Part shown: in pieces, positions 51,195-60,800 of the stretch
How the letters are laid out: every line of letters begins with the position of its first letter
Position numbering within the stretch: the stretch's first letter is position 1
NCBI RefSeq assembly: GCF_030812315.1
Contig: NZ_JAUSSM010000004.1
Span: 310,001-374,000 of the forward strand
Direction of reading: 5' to 3'
DNA length: 64,000 bases
DNA from: Arthrobacter oryzae
GTDB lineage: Bacteria; Actinomycetota; Actinomycetes; Actinomycetales; Micrococcaceae
Program-made: the position numbers and the translations under genes
The notes under the pieces: model-generated
Database searches by the model: none
The model's input: only the letters and a program-made list of their open reading frames with translations
What the model was told of the DNA's origin: nothing

Positions 51195-51557
51195 ATGGAC
51201 ACGGGCGATGATGAACTGCTTGACGCGGCCTTCCTGGCCCTCGCCGATCCGGTCCGCCGTCGCATCATCTCCCGGCTCAGCCGGGGCCCGGCCACCGTAA
51301 ACGAACTGGCGGAACCCTTCGCGATCACCAAACAGGCGGTCTCGAAGCACATCCAGGTCCTCGAGCAGGCGCAATTGGTCACCCGCACGCGTGACGCCCA
51401 GCGCAGGCCCGTCCACCTGAACCCCGCACGGCTGGAGGCGCTCACCGCATGGATTGACCAGTACCGGTTGGTCCGCGAGGGGCAGTTCCGCAGCCTCGAT
51501 GCCGTGCTCCAATCCAGGGCCGCCGCAAGCGGCACACAGGCAAAGGACCCATCATGA
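51195..51557 (+). CDS. ArsR-family winged-helix regulator
   Basis: A 120-residue protein starting MDTGDDELLDAAFLALADP; an in-frame TTG at 51165 is an alternative start and the ribosome site is weak for both. ALADPVRRRIISRLSRGPATV and FAITKQAVSKHIQVLEQA are typical of the ArsR subgroup paired with AHSA1/SRPBCC proteins. Metal-binding Cys residues are absent. The stop overlaps the start of the first SRPBCC gene by 4 bp, and it probably controls the three-gene unit. Confidence 0.9.
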   Translation: MDTGDDELLDAAFLALADPVRRRIISRLSRGPATVNELAEPFAITKQAVSKHIQVLEQAQLVTRTRDAQRRPVHLNPARLEALTAWIDQYRLVREGQFRSLDAVLQSRAAASGTQAKDPS

Positions 51558-52063
51558 GCAACGAACTGAAACTCAGCATCCCTGAGGGGCAGCCCTTCAT
51601 TGACTACGAGCGTGAATTCGATTTCCCGGTGGCGGACGTGTTCCGCGCCCACAAAGACCCGGACCTGATCGTCCAGTGGCTCGGCCCGCGGGGACTCAAG
51701 ATGGAAATCAACCATTACGATTTCCGCACCGGCGGCGGCTACAGCTACATCCACACAGGACCGGACGGCGTCGCCTACAAATTTAGCGGCGTCTTCCATA
51801 CTGTCCGCGAAAACGAGTTCGCCGTCCAGACCTTCGAGTTCGGCGGCTACCCTGACGTTGTCAGCATCGAGTTCCTCACCTTTGAGGACGTGGGCGGCGA
51901 CAGGTGCCGCATCGTGGGCCACTCCGTATACCCGAGCCAGGCGTCCCGCGACGGCATGGCGCAGTCCGGCATGGAGGGCGGCATGACGGAGGGCTATGAG
52001 CGGCTCGATGAACTCCTCGGCGGGGCTGCCGGCAGCCGGGAGGCCGGGAAGGAAACGGCATGA
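51554..52063 (+). CDS. SRPBCC (AHSA1-like) protein, copy 1
   Basis: A 169-residue helix-grip protein of the Aha1 C-terminal (AHSA1) family. FPVADVFRAHKDPDLIVQWLGPRG marks the first helix and GGGYSYIHTGPDG the sheet; a long helix with GMAQSGMEGGMTEGYERLDE closes the cavity. Such proteins bind small hydrophobic ligands. Coupled by 4-bp overlaps to the ArsR gene upstream and to its paralogue downstream. Confidence 0.9.
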   Translation: MSNELKLSIPEGQPFIDYEREFDFPVADVFRAHKDPDLIVQWLGPRGLKMEINHYDFRTGGGYSYIHTGPDGVAYKFSGVFHTVRENEFAVQTFEFGGYPDVVSIEFLTFEDVGGDRCRIVGHSVYPSQASRDGMAQSGMEGGMTEGYERLDELLGGAAGSREAGKETA

Positions 52064-52557
52064 GCAACGCACTGAGGCTCGTGGTCCCGGAGAATCTGCC
52101 GTTTGTGGACTCCGAGCGGGAGTTTGATTACCCGGCGGCTGCGGTCTTCCGCGCGCATGTGGATCCCGGGTTGTTCCGGCAATGGATCGGACCGCGGGAA
52201 CTGACCACGCGGATTGACGAATTCGACTGCCGTCCCGGCGGAGCGTACCGCTTCGTGCAGGAGGGCAGGGACGGCCGCGAGCATGCGTTCCGCGGCGTCT
52301 TCCACACAGTGCGCGAGAATGAGTTCGTGCTGCAGACATTCGAGTACGAGGGGTACCCGGATGTGGTCACGCTGGAGTATGGAACGTTCGAGGATTTGCC
52401 GGATGGACGCTGCAAACTCACCGGCAGGTCCGTCTACCCCAGCGTGGAAGCCCGCGCCAGGTTCCTGGCTGACGGCATGGAAGCCGGCATAGCCGCCGGC
52501 TATGAGCAGCTGGACGGGATCCTCGGCCAGCACGTCAGGCAGCAGCGGACGGACTGA
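52060..52557 (+). CDS. SRPBCC (AHSA1-like) protein, copy 2
   Basis: A 165-residue paralogue of the preceding gene: FPVADVFRAHKDPDLI corresponds to YPAAAVFRAHVDPGLF, GVFHTVRENEF occurs identically in both, and the closing helix ends GMEAGIAAGYEQLDGIL. The pair arose by tandem duplication. Function unknown; possibly two ligand-binding partners under one ArsR regulator. Followed by a strong bidirectional hairpin. Confidence 0.9.
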   Translation: MSNALRLVVPENLPFVDSEREFDYPAAAVFRAHVDPGLFRQWIGPRELTTRIDEFDCRPGGAYRFVQEGRDGREHAFRGVFHTVRENEFVLQTFEYEGYPDVVTLEYGTFEDLPDGRCKLTGRSVYPSVEARARFLADGMEAGIAAGYEQLDGILGQHVRQQRTD

Positions 52558-52570
52558 TAAGCAAAAAAGA

Positions 52571-52620
52571 ACGACGGCGTCCGGTTACCTTCCCTGGGGA
52601 AGGCGGCCGGACGCCGTCGT
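52571..52620. terminator. bidirectional terminator between SRPBCC unit and sucD
   Basis: ACGACGGCGTCCGG (52571-52584) pairs with CCGGACGCCGTCGT (52607-52620), with an inner hairpin CCTTCCC-TG-GGGAAGG at 52589-52604. A-rich on the left. Confidence 0.8.
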
Positions 52621-52652
52621 ACTTTGAAAAGTTCGTACCTTGAGGGCCGGAC

Positions 52653-53555
52653 TTAGAGAGTCGCGAAAACCTCGCGCAGCAGCTTGGCGGTCTCGGACGG
52701 CGTCTTGCCGACCTTCACGCCTGCAGCCTCAAGCGCTTCCTTCTTTGCCTGGGCCGTGCCCGCGGAACCCGAGACGATGGCGCCGGCGTGGCCCATGGTC
52801 TTGCCTTCCGGAGCAGTGAAGCCTGCCACGTAGCCGACAACCGGCTTGGTGACGTGGGCCTTGATGTAGTCCGCGGCACGCTCTTCGGCGTCGCCACCGA
52901 TCTCGCCGATCATCACGATCGCCTTGGTCTCGGGGTCGGCTTCGAACGCTTCGAGGGCGTCGATGTGCGTGGTGCCGATGACCGGGTCGCCGCCGATGCC
53001 GATGGCGGTGGAGAAGCCCAGGTCGCGCAGCTCGTACATCATCTGGTAGGTCAGGGTGCCTGACTTGGAGACGAGGCCGATGGGGCCTTTGCCCGTGATG
53101 TTTGCCGGGGTGATGCCCACGAGGGCTTCGCCGGGGGTGATGATGCCGGGGCAGTTCGGCCCGATGATGCGGGTGACCTGCTTGCCATTGGCGTCGACCT
53201 TGGACTGTGCCAGTGCCCAGAACTCAGCGGAGTCCTGGACCGGCACGCCTTCGGTGATGACGACGACCAGGCCGATGCCGGCCTCGATGGCTTCAACAAC
53301 GGCGTCCTTGGTGAAGGCCGGCGGTACGAAGACGATGGAGACGTCGGCGCCGGTCTCGGCGATGGCTTCCTTGACGGTGCCGAAGACGGTGATTTCGTTA
53401 TCGCCGTGCAGGACGGTGGTGCCGGCCTTGCGGGCGTTGACGCCGCCCACGACGTTGGTGCCGGCCTTGAGCATCAGGGCGGTGTGCTTGGTGCCTTCGC
53501 CGCCGGTGATGCCCTGGACGATGACCTTGGAGTCCTTGTTCAGATAGATAGACAT
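52653..53555 (-). CDS. sucD: succinate-CoA ligase, alpha subunit
   Basis: A 300-residue protein, standard SucD length. The CoA-binding Rossmann fold begins [32 protein letters not shown] is conserved, and the phosphorylated His lies in [18 protein letters not shown]. With SucC it interconverts succinyl-CoA and succinate with ATP or GTP formation in the TCA cycle. Follows sucC by 11 bp. Confidence 0.98.
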   Translation of the reverse strand: MSIYLNKDSKVIVQGITGGEGTKHTALMLKAGTNVVGGVNARKAGTTVLHGDNEITVFGTVKEAIAETGADVSIVFVPPAFTKDAVVEAIEAGIGLVVVITEGVPVQDSAEFWALAQSKVDANGKQVTRIIGPNCPGIITPGEALVGITPANITGKGPIGLVSKSGTLTYQMMYELRDLGFSTAIGIGGDPVIGTTHIDALEAFEADPETKAIVMIGEIGGDAEERAADYIKAHVTKPVVGYVAGFTAPEGKTMGHAGAIVSGSAGTAQAKKEALEAAGVKVGKTPSETAKLLREVFATL

Positions 53556-53566
53556 GGTGCGTCCCT

Positions 53567-54736
53567 TTACTTAGCTGCGTTGGCGAGCTCGGCGGCCTTG
53601 TCGGCGCCCTCGTCCATGGTGGCGGCCAGGGTAACCAGCGGGTGGTTGGCCTCGGCCAGGATGCGGCGGCCCTCTTCGACGTTGTTGCCGTCGAGACGGA
53701 CAACAAGCGGCTTGTTGGCGGAGTTTCCCAGCTCAGCCAGTGCACCCACGATGCCCTTTGCCACAGCGTCACAGGCGGTGATGCCGCCGAAGACGTTCAC
53801 GAACACGGATTTGACCTGCTCGTCGCCCAGGATGACGTCCAGACCGGCAGCCATAACCTCGGCGGACGCTCCACCGCCGATGTCCAGGAAGTTGGCGGGC
53901 TTGACGTTGCCGTGGTTTTCGCCGGCGTAGGCAACGACGTCAAGGGTGGACATGACCAGGCCGGCGCCGTTGCCGATGATGCCAACTTCGCCGTCCAGCT
54001 TGACGTAGTTGAGGTCCTGCGCCTTGGCCTTGGCCTCGAGCGGGTCAGCAGCATCCTTGTCTTCGAGGAGTACGTGCTTGGGGTGACGGAAATCGGCGTT
54101 CTCGTCCAGGGTGACCTTGCCGTCAAGGGCAACGATCTCGCCGGCGCCGGTCTTTACCAGCGGGTTGACCTCAACGAGGGTTGCGTCCTCCTTCTTGAAA
54201 ACGTCCCACAGCTTCAGGATTACGTCGGCGACTTTGCCACGCAGTTCCTCAGCGAAGCCTGCAGCGGCAACGATTTCATCGGCTTTGGCCTGGTCGATGC
54301 CCACAGCGGGATCGATGGCGATTTTGGCGAGCGCCTCGGGGCGTTCGACGGCGAGCTGTTCGATTTCCATGCCGCCTTCAACCGAGCACATGGCCAGGTA
54401 GTTGCGGTTGGCCCGGTCCAGCAGGACGGAGAAGTAGTATTCTTCGGCGATGTCCGCGCCCTGGGCGATCATGACCTTGTTGACCGTGTGGCCCTTGATG
54501 TCCATGCCCAGGATGTTGGTGGAGTGCTCCAGAGCCTCATCGGCGGTCTTGGCGACCTTAACGCCGCCGGCCTTGCCTCGGCCACCGACCTTAACCTGTG
54601 CCTTGACGACAGTTACGCCGCCGATCTTCTCGGCAGCTGCCTTTGCTTCTTCAGGGGTGTGCGCCACGATGCCAGCAAGCACGGGTACACCGTGCGCCTC
54701 GAACATATCGCGCGCCTGATATTCAAACAGGTCCAC
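53567..54736 (-). CDS. sucC: succinate-CoA ligase, beta subunit
   Basis: A 389-residue ATP-grasp protein beginning [19 protein letters not shown] from a GTG, with GAAGGA 9 nt upstream. [16 protein letters not shown] is the nucleotide-binding loop, [17 protein letters not shown] provides Mg ligands, and [17 protein letters not shown] is the C-terminal power-helix region. First gene of the sucCD operon. Confidence 0.98.
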   Translation of the reverse strand: MDLFEYQARDMFEAHGVPVLAGIVAHTPEEAKAAAEKIGGVTVVKAQVKVGGRGKAGGVKVAKTADEALEHSTNILGMDIKGHTVNKVMIAQGADIAEEYYFSVLLDRANRNYLAMCSVEGGMEIEQLAVERPEALAKIAIDPAVGIDQAKADEIVAAAGFAEELRGKVADVILKLWDVFKKEDATLVEVNPLVKTGAGEIVALDGKVTLDENADFRHPKHVLLEDKDAADPLEAKAKAQDLNYVKLDGEVGIIGNGAGLVMSTLDVVAYAGENHGNVKPANFLDIGGGASAEVMAAGLDVILGDEQVKSVFVNVFGGITACDAVAKGIVGALAELGNSANKPLVVRLDGNNVEEGRRILAEANHPLVTLAATMDEGADKAAELANAAK

Positions 54737-54960
54737 GGTTTAGTGTCCTTCTACGTCGAAGTAGTTTCTGTACAGCCGGACCCCACGTAATCGTGGTTAC
54801 CGGGCTGCGGAATAAACGCACCCTGCGGCAGGTTTGGAAACGAGCCACACGGCGCAATGCTCCTCTCGGAACTCTAGTCCTTTCTGCGGACCGGCCCGTT
54901 CCAGAGTACCTGTTATGTGAGTAAGGACACTATTCTATGGAGCGTAGAAAAACCCCTAGA

Positions 54961-55659
54961 TTACGGGCTTTTTGGCGCCTCCGAGGGCGTGGCTGAGGCG
55001 TTTTCACTGCCGCCGGAAACTAGTTCGTAATGGTCCCGGGAAATGAAGAAGGCAACCCCCGCTGAGACGTTTCCGCAGGCCACGCCCCCGTTGTAGGCCG
55101 AGCAGCGCAGGCCGTTCCGCTCAAGGTTCTGGCCGTCCTCCAGGACGGGCAGCTGGGATACGGGGCCCGCTTTGCTGCCTTTGGGCCCGAATTCGGCTTC
55201 CATCTGGGTCACTCCGGAGCGGCATTCCCCGTAGCTCGCCTTGTCCGGCGTGAGCAGGGCTGCGCCGCCCAGGTAGCCCAGGCCGGTGCCGGCACAGTCA
55301 TCCGCCACATCCGCGGCTTCGGGTTTGGGGTACCTGGCCAGCTCGCAGTGCGCCACCGGAACGATGGCGAGCCTGTTGTTTCCGGCGTCGCTGAACGCGT
55401 TCTGTTCATACGGCAGGTTGACGTGCTCGCCGCGCGCCGACGTGAGGGAGCAGACGGTGTTGCGGTCCGCCGTGACGAAGCTGAGGACGTCCCCGCCTGC
55501 GGAGAAGCCGGCGGCGTCCGCCACGGGGGCCTGTTTCAGCTGCTCAAGCACGGGTAGCGGCGGTGGGGGCACATAGTCCGGGTCCTTTTGGGTGATGGTG
55601 CACGCTGTGCAGGCCATCAGAATGAGGGCGGCCAGGATCCCCAGTACAGTCCGTCGCAT
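54961..55659 (-). CDS. putative lipoprotein of unknown function
   Basis: A 232-residue protein starting MRRTVLGILAALILMACTAC; an in-frame ATG three codons upstream is an equal alternative. The signal peptide ends in a lipobox (LMAC or CTAC). Mature part contains several Cys (NTVCSL, VAHCELA, DDCAGTG, YGECRSG, GLRCSAYNGGVACGN), probably paired in disulfides, and a Ser/Thr/Pro tail. I do not recognise the family. It follows pcrA by 23 bp on the same strand. Confidence 0.8.
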   Translation of the reverse strand: MRRTVLGILAALILMACTACTITQKDPDYVPPPPLPVLEQLKQAPVADAAGFSAGGDVLSFVTADRNTVCSLTSARGEHVNLPYEQNAFSDAGNNRLAIVPVAHCELARYPKPEAADVADDCAGTGLGYLGGAALLTPDKASYGECRSGVTQMEAEFGPKGSKAGPVSQLPVLEDGQNLERNGLRCSAYNGGVACGNVSAGVAFFISRDHYELVSGGSENASATPSEAPKSP

Positions 55660-55682
55660 GGCACCCATTATGCCCGTAAGTG

Positions 55683-58184
55683 CTAGGCGTCCAGTTTGGT
55701 CAGCGGTGCGTACCTCAGCAGCAGGCGCTTTTCGCCGACGCTGAACTTAACCTTTGCTACGGTCTTGTCCCCCGCGCCTTCGACTGCCAGGACGGTGCCG
55801 TTGCCGAAGCTCGTGTGGTTCACCTGGTCCCCGACGCTGACGGCAACGACTTCCTTTTGCGGCTGCACACGGTTCTTGGCGACGGCGGCAGGAACATCGG
55901 CGTTGAACCCGGCGGAAGGGCTCGCCGCGTTGCCGCGGGCCGTGCCCGCGCCCCAGAACGATCCGCCGTACCGGCTGGACCCGATGGGGGCCCCGCTCCC
56001 CCAGCCGCTGACCTGCCGGGAGGTGCCTTCACGCCGCCATTCCACCAGTTCCGCGGGAATCTCCTCGATGAACTGGCTGGCCGGGTTGTACTGGCTCTGG
56101 CCCCACATGCTGCGGACTTCTGAACGTGTCACATACAGGCGCTTCCGGGCACGGGTCAGGCCCACATAGGCCAGCCGGCGCTCCTCCGCGAGCTCCTTGG
56201 GGTCGGTGGCCGAACGCTGGTGCGGGAAGAGGCCGTGCTCCATGCCGGTGAGGAAGACCACCGGGAACTCGAGGCCCTTGGCCGTGTGGAGTGTCATCAG
56301 CGTCACCACGCCCAGCCGTTTGGCTTCGGCCACGGCGGCGGCCAGCTCGTCGGCGGTACCCGCCGGGGCATCCGGGATCTGGTCGGCGTCCGCCACGAGG
56401 GACACCTGTTCCAGGAAGGCGCCCAGGGAACCTTCTGGGTTCTCCTGTTCGTATTCGCGTACTACGGCGACGAGTTCCGCAAGGTTCTCTACCCTGGACT
56501 CGTCCTGGGGATCCGTGCTGGACCGCAGCCCTGCCAGATACCCGGTCTGCTCCAGGACCGCTTCCAGGGCAGCAGCCGCACCGGAGCCGCTTGCCACCTC
56601 GGCAAGGTCGTCGAGGAGCTTCACGAAGCCCAGCACCGCGTTGACCGAGCGGGTGGCCATCCCGGGGGCCTGGTCAGCACGGCGGGCGGCGTCCATGAAC
56701 GAGGTCCGTTCGCGTTCGGCCAGTGCGGCCACGGCGCCCTCGGCGCGGTCGCCGATGCCGCGCTTGGGTTCGTTGAGGACCCTGCGCAGGTTGACGTCGT
56801 CGTCGGGGTTTACCAGGACGCGCAAGTAGGCGAGGGCGTCCTTGATTTCCTTGCGCTCGTAGAAGCGGGTGCCGCCCACCACCTTGTACGGCAGGCCGAC
56901 GCGCACCAGGACGTCTTCGATGGAGCGGGACTGGGCGTTGGTGCGGTAGAAAATGGCGACGTCTCCGGGGCGCAGGTTGTCCTCGTCCTGCAGCCTGTCG
57001 ATTTCCTTGGCGATGAACTGGGCTTCGTCGTGTTCGTTTTCGCCCACGTAGCCGATGATTTTGTGGCCTTCGCCTTCGGCGGTCCAGAGCCGCTTTTCGG
57101 GTCGGTTGGGGTTTCGGGAAATCACCGAGTTGGCGGCCGTGAGGATGTTCTGGGTGGAGCGGTAGTTCTGCTCCAGCTTGATGGTGCGGGCGTTCGGGTA
57201 GTCCTTTTCGAACTCCACGATGTTGCGGATATCGGCGCCGCGGAAAGCGTAGATGGACTGGTCCGAGTCGCCCACCACGGTGAGTTCGGAAGCCCCTGGA
57301 CCCTCGCCCACGATCTCGCGGACCAGCGCGTACTGGGCGTGGTTGGTGTCCTGGTATTCGTCCACCAGGACGTGCCGGAAGCGCCGGCGGTACGATTCGG
57401 CGAGTGCCGGGAAGGCGCGGAACATGTAGACGGTTTCGGCGATGAGGTCGTCGAAGTCCATGGCGTTGGCCTGGCGCAGCCGCTGGGTGTAGCCCTTGAA
57501 GACGTCGGCCACTGCAGACTCGAAGGGATCGTTATGGTTGGCGGAGGAGGAGTAGGAATCGGCGTCGATGAGCTCGTTCTTGAGCGCCGAGATCTTGTGC
57601 TGGATGGCCTTGGGTGCGAATTTCTTGGGGTCCAGGTCAAGGCTCTTGGACACCTGCGTGACAAGCCGCAGGGAGTCCGCGGAGTCATAGATGGAGAAAT
57701 TGGACTTGAGCCCAACGTTGGCGGCTTCCTGCCGGAGGATGCGCACGCAGGACGAGTGGAAGGTGGAAATCCACATGATCTTGGCGCGGCCGCCCACCAG
57801 CGCCTCGATGCGCTCCCGCATTTCCGCGGCGGCCTTGTTGGTGAAGGTAATGGCCAGGATCTCACCGTGATGCGCCCGCCGGGTGGCGATCAGGTATGCG
57901 ATCCGATTGCTGAGCACGCGTGTCTTGCCGGATCCGGCTCCGGCCACGATGAGCAGCGCGCTGCCGGCGTACTTGACCGCTTCTTCCTGCTGGGGGTTGA
58001 GGCCCTGCAGGAGTTCGTCCACGCCGGGCAGCTTCGGACGTGACCGTTCCCCCTCGGATTCCGGCCCGCCGTTCCCGTAACGCGCCGGATCTTCCCCGGC
58101 TGCGGGGCGCGACTTGGTGAGTGCTGCCGCTTTCGGGGCAGCCTTGAACGGTCCGTCAGCATACGGGTCAAACAACATATCCAT
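55683..58184 (-). CDS. pcrA: ATP-dependent DNA helicase PcrA/UvrD
   Basis: An 833-residue SF1A helicase. Q-motif GLNPQQEEAV, Walker A AGAGSGKTR (residues 81-89), motif II DEYQDTNHAQYALV, motif III VGDSDQSIYAFRGAD, motif IV LEQNYRSTQNIL, motif V LMTLHTAKGLEFPVVF and motif VI VGLTRARKRLYVT are all present. The C-terminal tail ends with a Tudor-like segment (GDQVNHTSFGNGTVLAVEG), the RNA-polymerase contact of PcrA. Roles: nucleotide excision repair, transcription-coupled repair and removal of RecA. The start may be residue 1 or 3. Confidence 0.97.
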   Translation of the reverse strand: MDMLFDPYADGPFKAAPKAAALTKSRPAAGEDPARYGNGGPESEGERSRPKLPGVDELLQGLNPQQEEAVKYAGSALLIVAGAGSGKTRVLSNRIAYLIATRRAHHGEILAITFTNKAAAEMRERIEALVGGRAKIMWISTFHSSCVRILRQEAANVGLKSNFSIYDSADSLRLVTQVSKSLDLDPKKFAPKAIQHKISALKNELIDADSYSSSANHNDPFESAVADVFKGYTQRLRQANAMDFDDLIAETVYMFRAFPALAESYRRRFRHVLVDEYQDTNHAQYALVREIVGEGPGASELTVVGDSDQSIYAFRGADIRNIVEFEKDYPNARTIKLEQNYRSTQNILTAANSVISRNPNRPEKRLWTAEGEGHKIIGYVGENEHDEAQFIAKEIDRLQDEDNLRPGDVAIFYRTNAQSRSIEDVLVRVGLPYKVVGGTRFYERKEIKDALAYLRVLVNPDDDVNLRRVLNEPKRGIGDRAEGAVAALAERERTSFMDAARRADQAPGMATRSVNAVLGFVKLLDDLAEVASGSGAAAALEAVLEQTGYLAGLRSSTDPQDESRVENLAELVAVVREYEQENPEGSLGAFLEQVSLVADADQIPDAPAGTADELAAAVAEAKRLGVVTLMTLHTAKGLEFPVVFLTGMEHGLFPHQRSATDPKELAEERRLAYVGLTRARKRLYVTRSEVRSMWGQSQYNPASQFIEEIPAELVEWRREGTSRQVSGWGSGAPIGSSRYGGSFWGAGTARGNAASPSAGFNADVPAAVAKNRVQPQKEVVAVSVGDQVNHTSFGNGTVLAVEGAGDKTVAKVKFSVGEKRLLLRYAPLTKLDA

Positions 58185-58262
58185 GGTGCTATAAGTCTAG
58201 GCGGTGGGGCCGACACTCACTTCCGGGCCGGCCGGCTTCACTCCGCAGCGAATGAAGTGGCC

Positions 58263-59111
58263 TTACTCCACCGAGCCTGACTCGAGGGCGGCACGGAGCT
58301 GCCGGACCGCCGTCGTGCCTCCCGCAACGAACCACTCGAGTCCGTTGACGCGGACGACGTCGACGGCGCCGCCGGCAGCAAGCACAATGGCTTTGCCGGG
58401 AAGCCAGTCCCATTCAGGGCAGCTGTGCTGGAACCAGCAGTCGAGCTCGCCGTCGGCCACCCGGCTGAGGTCGCAGGACCCTGATCCGAACATCCGCAGC
58501 GATGCGGCAGCGGTGGCCGCGGAGTGCCAGGGCATGGCGCACAGCGGGTCCGCGAGCCACGTGGGGTGGATGTAGGTGGCGGCGCCCTGTTCGGCCAGCG
58601 GCTTCAGCGTCCGGGCGCCGCCGTCCGCCTGGAAGGAGGCCAGCCGTTCACCGTTCAGGGTGGCGGGCCGGGTGGTTCCGCCCAGCCAGAGCTTGTCCTC
58701 TTCGGGCTGGAAAATTGCCCCAAGAACCGTGCCGGCGGCGTCCTTGAGGGCGAGCGCGGAGCACCAGTAGGTGGAGCCGTGCAGGAAGTTGTAGGTACCA
58801 TCCACGGGGTCGATCACCCAGGTCCGGCCGCTGCTCCCGTCCACGGAGGCGCCTTCCTCCCCCAGGATGCCGTCGTCCGGGCGGCAGCGCCGCAGCTGCT
58901 CGAGGACGTAGGCTTCGGCGGCGTGGTCGGCAGCGGTGACAACATCGGATATCGAGGTCTTCTGCTGCCCTTCCAGGCCGCCCTGACGCATCATGAGTGC
59001 CAACATGCCCGCTTCCCGGACCAGTGCCTCGGCCAGCTGGTAGTCGTCCAGTCCCGCGTTCAGTTCCGCCGCGCTGTGCCTGCCAAGTTTGTGTCTTCCA
59101 AGTTCCGTCAC
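58263..59111 (-). CDS. inositol-monophosphatase-family phosphatase, possible histidinol-phosphatase HisN
   Basis: A 282-residue protein from GTG 59111 (MTELGRHKLGRHSAAELN); a GTG 24 nt upstream is an alternative. Li-sensitive phosphatase motifs: GEEGASVDG (Glu-Glu), WVIDPVDGTYNFLHG (Asp-x-x-Asp-Gly-Thr) and the third metal Asp in CPEWDWLPGKAIVLAAGG. In actinobacteria this group includes histidinol-phosphatase and inositol-phosphate phosphatases; sequence alone cannot decide. It is unlinked to the inositol locus 8 kb away and is encoded upstream of pcrA. Confidence 0.88.
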   Translation of the reverse strand: MTELGRHKLGRHSAAELNAGLDDYQLAEALVREAGMLALMMRQGGLEGQQKTSISDVVTAADHAAEAYVLEQLRRCRPDDGILGEEGASVDGSSGRTWVIDPVDGTYNFLHGSTYWCSALALKDAAGTVLGAIFQPEEDKLWLGGTTRPATLNGERLASFQADGGARTLKPLAEQGAATYIHPTWLADPLCAMPWHSAATAAASLRMFGSGSCDLSRVADGELDCWFQHSCPEWDWLPGKAIVLAAGGAVDVVRVNGLEWFVAGGTTAVRQLRAALESGSVE

Positions 59112-59188
59112 GCGTCCCAGCCTATCCGCGGCCACCGGCAGCTGAACAGCAACAGGGAACAGTGAGCAGGACCAGCGATAATGAACCC

Positions 59189-59815
59189 ATGGCCAAGACC
59201 CCAGCTCAGCGGATCAAGAAGCACGGCGCCAACGCGTCCGTTCCCCAGCACCATCTGCCGCCGGTGATCAACCCCACCACCCAGCGGTCGCCGGAGAAGG
59301 CGCGGGACAACAGCAATGTGATCCTCATAGCGGGTGTGGTGGCCAGCCTTTTCCTGTTCTGGTACCTGCATCTGCTGACGCTGAACCAGCTCACACAGCT
59401 GTCCGGCGGCCTGCCCATGCCCGATTCGCTGATCGGCGGCTTTGACCAGGCATTCGTGGACCAGCTGAGGGCGGCCATGAATGAGGAAGCCCGCGGCCAG
59501 CTCAACTACGTCCACAAGACGGCAGGCACCCTGTTTCCGCTGATCTTCGGCTTCACGTGGCTTCTGCTGATCGGGACCAATGTTGCCCGCAAATCGCTGA
59601 GATGGGCTCTCTGGGCGCTCCCGCTCCTCTTCGCCGCCGTCCGGCTGTGGGGAAACGTCGCCGTTGATTCCATGATGTCGGCGTCCACGGCCGACGGCGG
59701 CCAGGTGGCCTTGGCCTCGGCCCTCACCGTTGCCGGTTGGGTATTGCTCGTGCTGAGCCTGGTGGCAGGCGGCGCCGCGGTGTTCCTGGGACGGAAGTCC
59801 GGGAAACAGCAGTAG
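59189..59815 (+). CDS. membrane protein of unknown function, four predicted helices
   Basis: A 208-residue protein starting MAKTPAQRIKKHG at 59189; the open frame extends upstream but that part overlaps the phosphatase gene antisense and is not protein-like. Basic N-terminus, helix at about 45-65 (VILIAGVVASLFLFWYLHLL), a loop of about 55 residues, then helices at about 112-131, 137-152 and 175-198. No Cys, no conserved motif that I recognise. Possibly divergent from the phosphatase gene through a common promoter gap of 77 bp. Confidence 0.75.
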   Translation: MAKTPAQRIKKHGANASVPQHHLPPVINPTTQRSPEKARDNSNVILIAGVVASLFLFWYLHLLTLNQLTQLSGGLPMPDSLIGGFDQAFVDQLRAAMNEEARGQLNYVHKTAGTLFPLIFGFTWLLLIGTNVARKSLRWALWALPLLFAAVRLWGNVAVDSMMSASTADGGQVALASALTVAGWVLLVLSLVAGGAAVFLGRKSGKQQ

Positions 59816-59949
59816 GCAGGCTCCCGGCTGCCAGGTGTGACACCCCGCCACGCCCCAGGGCACCTCTCCCCATACCGCTTTGGTTTCACACCGCGTAGCG
59901 TGACGGACAGCTGTCCAATGGGGCGGACAACTTAACATTGGGGGGAATC

Positions 59950-60798
59950 ATGGGGGAAGTGCGGTCCGATCCGCATCTCAACATCTTTGAGATCAGCGGC
60001 CTCGCCTGGGCAACGACAGTTCACAAAGCGGCCGCCGTCCTGGCAGCCGAACCCGGCGGCTTCGTCAGCGCCGCTGATGTCTTGGCCGTCGAGGCGGTCG
60101 GTGAACCCAGCCCGGAGGACACCCGGATGGTCGATGCCGAACTGGCAAGGGCCGGGATTGTGGATGCGGCAGGCAACATTTCAGCGCAATGGGTGCTGGC
60201 GGTCTGGACGTCAGCTTTCGCTCCCATCAAGGTCACCACCGTGTCCCGGGCCGGGCTGGAGTCTTCGCACTGCGAGCTGGGGCTCGCCGGCGGCCGCGGC
60301 ATCGCGGTGTCCTACCGGCGCCGTCTCAGCCGCACAACGCTCGGCGTTGAGGTGGCAGAAGTCAGGAACGCCGTCGAAATCTCCTTCTTCCGGGCGGAAG
60401 ACGCCTGGGCTGCAGCGGCCCGTAGCCTGCCGGCCGTGGCCGAACTGCATGCCGCCCCCTCCGGCGCCTCCGGCTTCGACGGCGAGCACACCACCATTCC
60501 GCTCGCAGCCCTCCCTCCGTCCTTGCAGCCAGTCGCTGACGGTGTACCGGCCGCCATCGCACATGCCCGTTGTACCGTGCATTTGGGGGTGGCTGCGTCG
60601 GACCCCGGCAGCGGACGGATCCGCTACAGCGCGGCAGTGTGGGCGCTGGCGGACCGGCTCTACTCGCTGCGCACTGAGCCGGGCACAGGGAACCTATCCG
60701 CCGTCGACGTGCCGGCGGGCGACGTCGGCCGTGATTTCGCGTGGCGGATCCTCGGTGCCCGCGAATTCCTTGCCAGCTCAGCGGTGCAGGCGGCCTGA
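59950..60798 (+). CDS. protein of unknown function, possibly EspG-like secretion chaperone
   Basis: A 282-residue soluble protein starting MGEVRSDPHLNIFEISG at 59950 (GGGGG 4 nt upstream). No signal peptide, no membrane helix. Mixed alpha/beta: N-terminal Ala-rich helices, then a run of beta strands with Arg-rich segments (GIAVSYRRRLSRTTLGVEV), and a C-terminal helix. Length and layout recall the ESX chaperone EspG, which binds WXG/PE cargo; sequence identity is too low for me to be sure. The next gene, 2 bp away, encodes a WXG100-type protein, which is the main support. Confidence 0.45.
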   Translation: MGEVRSDPHLNIFEISGLAWATTVHKAAAVLAAEPGGFVSAADVLAVEAVGEPSPEDTRMVDAELARAGIVDAAGNISAQWVLAVWTSAFAPIKVTTVSRAGLESSHCELGLAGGRGIAVSYRRRLSRTTLGVEVAEVRNAVEISFFRAEDAWAAAARSLPAVAELHAAPSGASGFDGEHTTIPLAALPPSLQPVADGVPAAIAHARCTVHLGVAASDPGSGRIRYSAAVWALADRLYSLRTEPGTGNLSAVDVPAGDVGRDFAWRILGAREFLASSAVQAA

Positions 60799-60800
60799 CG

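Noticed and set aside
56220-58043. 607-codon open frame antisense to pcrA
   Set aside because: All seven helicase motifs are on the minus strand; the antisense frame has no ribosome site or domain.
58263-59111. Inositol-monophosphatase-family gene as part of inositol catabolism
   Set aside because: Unlinked to the locus, no operator, and the family in actinobacteria includes histidinol-phosphatase; placed by family only.
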